Origin: an uncultured Nitratireductor sp.
Lineage (GTDB): Bacteria; Pseudomonadota; Alphaproteobacteria; Rhizobiales; Rhizobiaceae
Length of the DNA: 47,477 nt
Assembly (NCBI RefSeq): GCF_913053745.1
Contig: NZ_CAJXGF010000015.1
Coordinates: 1-47,477 of the forward strand
Direction of reading: 5' to 3'
Under the pieces are notes generated by a model. The model did not search any database, was not told where the DNA came from, and saw only the letters and a program-made list of their open reading frames with translations. Shown here one piece after another: positions 42,523 through 47,477 of this stretch. The translations under genes and the position numbers were made by a program. Position 1 is the stretch's first letter. Each line of letters opens with the position of its first letter.

Positions 42523-43983
42523 ATGTCACTGACATCTGCATTGAGCATCGCGCAGACCGCGCTTTTCAACACCTCGCGCCAGACTTCTGTCGTTTCACGC
42601 AACGTTTCGGAAGCCAGCAATCCGGACTACGCGCACCGTAGCGCGCTTCTGTCCAGCATGGCGCCCGGCGCGCGCGTCGTTCAGATCCGACGCGCGGCCG
42701 ACGAAGTTCTCTTCAGGCAGAACCTCTTCGCGATCTCCGCCTGGCAGGGCCAGAAGGCCATGTCCGGTGGGCTCGATACGATGCGCCTGACGGTGAACGG
42801 CGTCGAGGACGCCAACGCACCGGCAACCGCCATCAGCAAGTTGCAGGAGGCGCTGCAACTTTATGCCGCCACGCCATCCAATGCCACGCTTGCGGAAAGC
42901 GCCGTGCAGGCAGCCCACCAGGTGGTGCGTTCGCTCAATGACGGTGCTGGCGCCGTGCAAAATTTCCGGGCCGATGCCGACCGCGACATCGCAACGGCCG
43001 TAGACGATCTCAACCACCTCCTGGGCGAGTTCGAAACCGTCAATACCGAGATCGTCAACGGCACACGTTCGGGCCGAGACGTCTCCGACGCTCTGGACCG
43101 CCGCGATGCGCTCCTGAAGAAAATCTCGGAATATGTAGCCATATCGACAACGACCCGCTCGGGCAATGATATGGTTATCGTCACCGCGGACGGCGCGACA
43201 CTGTTCGAAACCATTCCGCGGCCGGTCACCTTCACGCCGAACACGAGCTATGGCCCCGGCACCACCGGCAACTCGGTCTATGTAGACGGTGTTCCGCTGG
43301 TGCCCGGAGCGGGCGGCAACACCAGCGCCAAGGGTTCCATAGCAGCCGCCCTGCAGCTACGCGACGAGACCGCGCTACAGATGCAGCGACAGCTCGACGA
43401 GGTGGCGCGCGGCCTGATCACCGCTTTCGCCGAAACCGATCCGAGCGGCACCCTTCCGGACATGGCCGGCCTCTTCAGCTGGGCAGGCGGGCCCGGCATC
43501 CCGCCGGCAGGCACACTTATCGACGGCCTGGCAGGCGCGATCCGCGTCAACGCGGCCTTCGACAAGAGTGCCGGCGGCGATCCCTCATTGCTGCGCGATG
43601 GCGGTGCCAACGGCGCCGCCTATCTGCACAACACAACGGGTGCCGCCTCCTACTCGGATCTTCTTCTGAGCTATTCGGAACGCCTCGACGAGCCGATGGC
43701 CTTCGATCCTCTGACCGGTCTCGACACAAACCGAAGCGTTACGGCGTTCTCGTTCGATTCCGTCGGCTGGCTGGAGGCCACCCGCAAACAAGCGGCAAGC
43801 GGCGCGGAAGGCAAGGAAGCTCTGGCCGTGCGTACGGCAACCGCGCTCTCGAACGCGACCGGCGTCAATGTCGACAACGAGATGGCGCTGCTGCTCGATC
43901 TCGAAAACGCCTATGAGGCATCGGCGCGGCTTATCTCGGTGATCGACGAGATGTTGTCCACCTTGATGCAGGCAACCCGGTAA
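42523..43983 (+). CDS. flgK: Hook-filament junction protein FlgK (HAP1)
   Basis: Junction protein of 486 aa that caps the hook before filament growth. N-terminal SLTSALSIAQTALFNTSRQTSVVSRNVSEASNPDYAHRSALL and C-terminal NATGVNVDNEMALLLDLENAYEASARLISVIDEMLSTLMQATR match the family. The middle region is shorter than in E. coli FlgK (547 aa). GGGGGAG precedes the ATG at a rather long distance. It lies 37 bp after flgE and 11 bp before flgL. Confidence 0.95.
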   Translation: MSLTSALSIAQTALFNTSRQTSVVSRNVSEASNPDYAHRSALLSSMAPGARVVQIRRAADEVLFRQNLFAISAWQGQKAMSGGLDTMRLTVNGVEDANAPATAISKLQEALQLYAATPSNATLAESAVQAAHQVVRSLNDGAGAVQNFRADADRDIATAVDDLNHLLGEFETVNTEIVNGTRSGRDVSDALDRRDALLKKISEYVAISTTTRSGNDMVIVTADGATLFETIPRPVTFTPNTSYGPGTTGNSVYVDGVPLVPGAGGNTSAKGSIAAALQLRDETALQMQRQLDEVARGLITAFAETDPSGTLPDMAGLFSWAGGPGIPPAGTLIDGLAGAIRVNAAFDKSAGGDPSLLRDGGANGAAYLHNTTGAASYSDLLLSYSERLDEPMAFDPLTGLDTNRSVTAFSFDSVGWLEATRKQAASGAEGKEALAVRTATALSNATGVNVDNEMALLLDLENAYEASARLISVIDEMLSTLMQATR

Positions 43984-43994
43984 AGAGACCGAAC

Positions 43995-45044
43995 ATGAAA
44001 ACCTCCTTCATCTCATCGCTGGCCATGTCGCAAACGCTGCGCTACCAGACCATGCGCATGCAGGCTGAGCTTGCCGAGAGTTTGAAGGAATCGCAGACTG
44101 GCCGCTATGCGGATGTCGGCACGGCACTTGGCGCCCATGCCGGCCGCAACCTTTCGATGAATCGCAACATCGATCGCCTGAACGGCCTTGTCGATGCCAA
44201 CGCGATCGCCGCCAACCGGCTGACGGCGACACAAGACGCGATGACGCAGCTTGGCGACATCGGTCAGAGCCTTCTCGCTTCCTTGACAGCGGCCAAATCC
44301 GATATCGACCAGGTTGCCGTCTCGCGCGCTGAAGCCGAGCGCGTGCTCAAGACGATGACCGGCATACTCAACAGCAATCTTAACGGCGAGTATCTGTTCG
44401 CGGGTATCAATACGGATGTTAAGCCGGTAACGGATTTTCAGGATCCGGCCTCTCCGGCAAAGACCGCTTTCGATGCGGCCTTCATGGCGAAATTCGGCTT
44501 CAGCCAAGACGACCCTGCCGCCGCCAGCATCAGCGCGGCCGACATGGACGACTTCCTCACCAACTATGTGGAACCGCAGTTCATCGGTGCGGGATGGGAG
44601 ACCAACTGGTCGAGCGCATCCGACCAGAAGATCACCAGCCGCATTACGATGAACGAGACTGCCGAAACGTCGCTTACCGCGAACGAAGCCGGCATACGCA
44701 AACTGGCCATGGTCGCCGCGACGGTTTCCGACCTCTTGAACGGACCACTCAGCGAGGAAGCCCGCGAGGTTCTCTACGACAAATCCCTCACGCTCGTGGG
44801 CGAAGCCGTTGCCGATATCGCCAATGCACAGGCCCAGGCCGGCATTGTGGAAAATCGCGTTTCCGAAGCCAGCGAGCGCCTCTCCTCGCAGGTCGACCTG
44901 TTCAAGTCTCTCATCAAGGACAGCGAGGGCATCGACCCCTACGAAGCCGCCACCCGCGTTAACGATCTGAGGGCACAACTCGACGCGTCATACGCTCTGA
45001 CAGCGCGACTTCAGCAGCTCAGCATCTTGAACTATCTGCGATAA
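43995..45044 (+). CDS. flgL: Hook-filament junction protein FlgL (HAP3)
   Basis: Flagellin-like junction protein of 349 aa between FlgK and the filament. It has the N-terminal coiled coil (SLAMSQTLRYQTMRMQAELAESLKESQTGRYADVGTALG), the GEYLFAGINTDVKPV motif typical of FlgL, and a C-terminal coiled coil (ENRVSEASERLSSQVDLFKSLIKDSEGIDPYEAATRVNDLRAQLDASYALTARLQQLSILNYLR). It follows flgK by 11 bp and precedes flaF by 32 bp. Confidence 0.95.
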   Translation: MKTSFISSLAMSQTLRYQTMRMQAELAESLKESQTGRYADVGTALGAHAGRNLSMNRNIDRLNGLVDANAIAANRLTATQDAMTQLGDIGQSLLASLTAAKSDIDQVAVSRAEAERVLKTMTGILNSNLNGEYLFAGINTDVKPVTDFQDPASPAKTAFDAAFMAKFGFSQDDPAAASISAADMDDFLTNYVEPQFIGAGWETNWSSASDQKITSRITMNETAETSLTANEAGIRKLAMVAATVSDLLNGPLSEEAREVLYDKSLTLVGEAVADIANAQAQAGIVENRVSEASERLSSQVDLFKSLIKDSEGIDPYEAATRVNDLRAQLDASYALTARLQQLSILNYLR

Positions 45045-45076
45045 CCGACAGCCGGAACCAAACGAACGGGAAGCAC

Positions 45077-45427
45077 ATGTATCAGTTTTCCTACAGCGAA
45101 ATTCAAACCGACTCGCTCGCCGATGCCCGGGATCGGGAGGAGCAGGTCCTGAGCCGTTCGATCGATCTGCTCCAGGCTGCCCGCGAGAAGGGGGTGAATT
45201 CGCAGGAAGCCGTCGAAGCCATCCACTTCATGATCCGCGTCTGGACCGCGTTCATCGATGATCTCGGCAATTCAGAGAACGAACTGCCGAAAGAACTGAG
45301 GGCCAATCTCATTTCCATCGGCTTATGGCTGTTGCGGGAAGGCGAAGAGATCCGACAGGGGCGTTCGCAGAATCTCGATGGCCTTATTGAAGTGTCGCAG
45401 ATCATCCGCGACGGCATTCAACAATGA
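45077..45427 (+). CDS. flaF: Flagellin synthesis regulator FlaF
   Basis: Small cytoplasmic protein of 116 aa found only in alphaproteobacteria that promotes flagellin synthesis or secretion, opposing FlbT in Caulobacter. Recognisable features are MYQFSYSEIQTDSLADARDREEQVLSRSIDLLQAA and the conserved second half (VWTAFIDDLGNSENELPKELRANLISIGLWLLREGEEIRQGRSQNLDGLIEVSQIIRDGI). GGGAAG precedes the ATG. Its stop overlaps the flbT start (ATGA), so the two regulators are made together. Confidence 0.94.
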   Translation: MYQFSYSEIQTDSLADARDREEQVLSRSIDLLQAAREKGVNSQEAVEAIHFMIRVWTAFIDDLGNSENELPKELRANLISIGLWLLREGEEIRQGRSQNLDGLIEVSQIIRDGIQQ

Positions 45428-45861
45428 GTACATTGAAGATTTCCCTGAAGGCGAATGAGAAAATCTACGTCAACGGCGCCGTCATCAAGACCGACCGGAA
45501 AGTGACGCTCGAGTTCTTGAACAACGTCCAGTTCCTCCTGGAAAATCACGTGCTTCAGGCTGAGGACGCCCATACACCGCTGCGTCAGCTTTATTTCACC
45601 GTCCAGATCATGCTGATTACACCGGACAATGGCGACGACGCGCGCAGACTTTTCAACCAATTGCTGCCGCGGCTTTTGAACAGCTTCACCAACGAGCGCA
45701 TCCGCGCCGGACTGAAGCATATCGAAGAGCTCGTGGCGAACGGGCAGGTCTACGACGCGCTCAAAGAGATCCGGGCACTTTACCCAGTCGAAGAGGAAAT
45801 CATGAGGCAGAACACCGCGCCGGCGACGGACGAACCCGTTGCGGCGGTGGCAGGAGAGTAA
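45424..45861 (+). CDS. flbT: Flagellin mRNA regulator FlbT
   Basis: RNA-level regulator of 145 aa; in Caulobacter FlbT binds the 5' leader of flagellin mRNA and speeds its decay until the hook is complete. It begins LKISLKANEKIYVNGAVIKTDRKVTLEFLNNVQFLLENHVL, the family signature. The last 25 residues (QNTAPATDEPVAAVAGE region) are an unconserved tail. The likely targets in this window are the two flagellin leaders; a hairpin at 31456-31476 is a candidate site. flgD follows after 3 bp. Confidence 0.94.
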   Translation: MSTLKISLKANEKIYVNGAVIKTDRKVTLEFLNNVQFLLENHVLQAEDAHTPLRQLYFTVQIMLITPDNGDDARRLFNQLLPRLLNSFTNERIRAGLKHIEELVANGQVYDALKEIRALYPVEEEIMRQNTAPATDEPVAAVAGE

Positions 45862-45864
45862 GCC

Positions 45865-46266
45865 ATGAACGTTGAAGCGACATCGGGCGCCCAGCAGCCC
45901 TACAACAACGGCACACAGCAGGCCAATGCGCCGCAGACCGTGGATTATCAGGCCTTTCTGCGTTTGCTGGTTGCCGAAATGAAGAACCAGGATCCGACAA
46001 GCCCGATGGAGTCCACCGATTATGTGGCACAGCTTGCCACCTTCTCGCAGGTGGAACAGTCGGTGCAGGCCAACGCCAAACTCGACCAGATCCTTCAGGC
46101 CTCGGCGCTTGCACAGGCCGGCAGCCTCGTCGGGCGCGAGATCACCTCCGCCGACGGGGAGATTTCCGGCAAAGTCGCCGAAGTGCGTCTTTACAGCGAC
46201 GGCGTGATGGCCATTCTGGAAAGCGGCGACAAGATCCCCGTCGGACCCGGTGTCGTGATCCGCTAG
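45865..46266 (+). CDS. flgD: Hook-capping scaffold protein FlgD
   Basis: Hook assembly cap of 133 aa. It retains the conserved N-terminal export/cap segment (VDYQAFLRLLVAEMKNQDPTSPMESTDYVAQLATFSQVEQSVQANAKLDQIL) and a short C-terminal part (LVGREITSADGEISGKVAEVRLYSDGVMAILESGDKIPVG). The FLN/Fn3-like C-terminal domains of the E. coli protein (231 aa) are missing, as in other rhizobial FlgD. GGAG precedes the ATG. It sits between flbT and fliQ with 3-bp gaps. Confidence 0.93.
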   Translation: MNVEATSGAQQPYNNGTQQANAPQTVDYQAFLRLLVAEMKNQDPTSPMESTDYVAQLATFSQVEQSVQANAKLDQILQASALAQAGSLVGREITSADGEISGKVAEVRLYSDGVMAILESGDKIPVGPGVVIR

Positions 46267-46269
46267 GCC

Positions 46270-46536
46270 ATGAACGAAGCCGACGCACTCGACATCGTCC
46301 AGTACGCGATCTGGACCGTGCTGGTCGCCTCCAGCCCGGCTGTTATCGTCGCTATGGTCGTCGGCGTCGGCATCGCGCTCGTTCAGGCACTCACACAGGT
46401 GCAGGAGATCACTCTCACCTTCGTGCCCAAGATCATTGCGATCCTCGTGGCGGTTGCCTTCTCCGCCCCTTTTGTCGCCTCACAGATTTCCGGCTTCAGC
46501 AACGTCATCTTCCAGCGTATCGAAGGCGGCTTCTGA
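46270..46536 (+). CDS. fliQ: Flagellar export gate protein FliQ
   Basis: Two-helix membrane subunit of the export gate, 88 aa. The segments are AIWTVLVASSPAVIVAMVVGVGIALVQALTQVQEITLTFVPKI, the diagnostic FliQ sequence, and IAILVAVAFSAPFVASQISGFSNVIF. It is 3 bp after flgD and is followed by a 99-bp gap before flhA, which contains its own promoter-type element. FliR would be expected after flhA, beyond the window. Confidence 0.95.
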   Translation: MNEADALDIVQYAIWTVLVASSPAVIVAMVVGVGIALVQALTQVQEITLTFVPKIIAILVAVAFSAPFVASQISGFSNVIFQRIEGGF

Positions 46537-46564
46537 TCCCTTCCCGCCTCCGTTTCTCCTCTTT

Positions 46565-46584
46565 CACGCAAGCTTGAGACGCTA
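46565..46584 (+). promoter_or_regulatory. Flagellar operon element, flhA copy
   Basis: CACGCAAG, nine bases, CTA, ending 51 nt before the flhA ATG. It suggests that flhA has its own promoter besides read-through from the flgE operon. Confidence 0.7.
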
Positions 46585-46596
46585 GCTTCGGCGCAC

Positions 46597-46614
46597 GGGC
46601 GTGCAAACACGCCC
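46597..46614 (+). repeat. Hairpin in the flhA leader
   Basis: GGGCGTG-CAAA-CACGCCC is a perfect 7-bp stem with a 4-nt loop, located between the regulatory element and the flhA start codon. No T-run follows, so it is not a clear terminator. Confidence 0.5.
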
Positions 46615-46635
46615 CGAATCGAGTGGGAAGACGGC

Positions 46636-47477
46636 ATGGCGTTGAGCGAAGCAATCACAGGCGCAGAGACCAGGAAGCACGGCCGCGATATCGGCTTCGC
46701 GGTTGGCGTCGTCATCATTCTGGCGGTGCTTTTCCTGCCCATCCCGCCATTCCTCATCGATGTCGGCCTAGCCTTTTCCATCGCGCTTTCCGTGCTCATA
46801 CTGATGGTCGCTCTCTGGATTCAACGGCCTCTCGATTTTTCATCCTTTCCGACCATACTGCTTATCGCCACCATGTTGCGCCTGTCGCTGAACATCGCGA
46901 CCACCCGTGTGATCCTATCGGAAGGCCACGAGGGCGCAAACGCCGCCGGCTATGTCATCGGCGGGTTCTCGCGCATGGTCATGAGCGGGGATTTCGTGAT
47001 CGGTCTGATCGTCTTCATGATTCTCGTGGTGGTGAACTTCGTTGTCATCACCAAGGGCTCGACCCGCATCGCGGAAGTCGGTGCACGTTTCACCCTCGAC
47101 GCCATTCCCGGCAAGCAGATGTCGATCGATGCGGATCTGTCCGCCGGCACAATCGACGACAAGGAAGCCCAGCGCCGGCGTGCCGAGTTGGAAGAAGAAA
47201 GCTCCTTCTTCGGCTCTATGGACGGTGCATCCAAATTCGTGCGCGGCGATGCGATTGCCGGTCTCATCATCACTGCCATCAACATCGTCGGCGGTATCGC
47301 CATCGGCTACGCCCGTCACGACATGAGCATTGGCGAGGCTGCGGACGTCTTCACCAAGCTCTCGGTGGGCGACGGTCTCGTCTCGCAAATTCCGGCGCTG
47401 ATCGTCTCCCTGGCCGCCGGCCTCCTTGTCTCCAAGGGTGGCACACGCGGATCAGCAGATCAGGCCGTCTTCGGCCA
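46636..47477 (+). CDS. flhA: Flagellar export gate protein FlhA (truncated by window edge)
   Basis: Large export-gate membrane protein; 280 codons are visible and remain open at the right edge (the full protein is about 690 aa). I translated it directly: after a short polar start come [42 protein letters not shown], then [72 protein letters not shown] and [21 protein letters not shown], the family's most conserved block. Only the membrane domain is in the window; the cytoplasmic chaperone-docking domain lies outside. Confidence 0.95.
   Translation, partial: MALSEAITGAETRKHGRDIGFAVGVVIILAVLFLPIPPFLIDVGLAFSIALSVLILMVALWIQRPLDFSSFPTILLIATMLRLSLNIATTRVILSEGHEGANAAGYVIGGFSRMVMSGDFVIGLIVFMILVVVNFVVITKGSTRIAEVGARFTLDAIPGKQMSIDADLSAGTIDDKEAQRRRAELEEESSFFGSMDGASKFVRGDAIAGLIITAINIVGGIAIGYARHDMSIGEAADVFTKLSVGDGLVSQIPALIVSLAAGLLVSKGGTRGSADQAVFG

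Noticed and set aside
21315..46584. Reading the flagellar element as a sigma-54 or sigma-28 promoter
   Set aside because: There is no GG-N10-GC pair at -24/-12 and no TAAA-N15-GCCGATAA pattern; the CAAG-N9-CTA spacing fits neither.
1..47477. Search for IS elements, integrases, CRISPR arrays, toxin-antitoxin pairs, tRNA or rRNA genes
   Set aside because: Nothing recognisable; gene density, codon pattern and gene order look like stable chromosomal or chromid DNA.

Overview
The window is GC-rich, almost gap-free DNA from an alphaproteobacterium of the Rhizobiales (Hyphomicrobiales). The case rests on gene content and order: visN-visR, flhB-fliG-fliN-fliM-motA on one strand, a DUF1217 gene-flgF-fliI-orf-flgBC-fliE-flgGAI-motE-flgH-fliLP, flagellins, motBCD, rem/ftcR, flgEKL-flaF-flbT-flgD-fliQ-flhA. 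As I remember it, this is the Sinorhizobium/Brucella flagellar locus. I cannot place the genus from sequence alone. I see no tRNA, rRNA, IS, phage or CRISPR sequence.

Layout. (1) 1-4396, minus strand: an osmoregulated periplasmic glucan operon, opgG - 51-codon ORF - opgH - opgC (opgC runs off the left edge). (2) 4697-5479: a divergently oriented SDR with a degenerate catalytic site. (3) 5487-14735: an alpha-glucoside module. The LacI-type regulator aglR and a GH1 beta-glucosidase lie on the minus strand, facing aglE-aglF-aglG-aglA-aglK on the plus strand; a perfect 22-bp palindrome lies in the divergent promoter. (4) 14993-47477: the flagellar locus, from the LuxR-type pair visNR to a truncated flhA at the right edge.

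How the parts work together. AglE captures alpha-glucosides, AglF/AglG/AglK import them and AglA hydrolyses them in the cytosol; AglR probably represses until inducer is present. The OPG operon makes and decorates periplasmic glucans. In the flagellar block, visNR and rem (ftcR) supply transcriptional control. motA/motB/motC/motE plus fliM/fliN/fliG make the motor and switch. fliF, fliE, flgB/C/F/G, flgH/I and flgA build the basal body. flhA/flhB/fliP/fliQ with fliI, a FliH-like protein and motD (FliK-like) form the export gate, ATPase and hook-length system. flgE/flgD/flgK/flgL make the hook and junction. Two tandem flagellins form the filament, tuned by FlaF and FlbT.

The most interesting signal is regulatory. 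One 20-bp element, CRCRCAAG-N9-CTA, stands 35-51 nt upstream of the start codons of five flagellar operon heads (DUF1217 gene, flgB, fliF, flgE, flhA), and a one-base variant stands upstream of motA. The region upstream of rem holds five GANTC sites in 133 bp, and the second flagellin has a perfect CtrA-type box. Together these suggest a layered, possibly cell-cycle-linked flagellar hierarchy.
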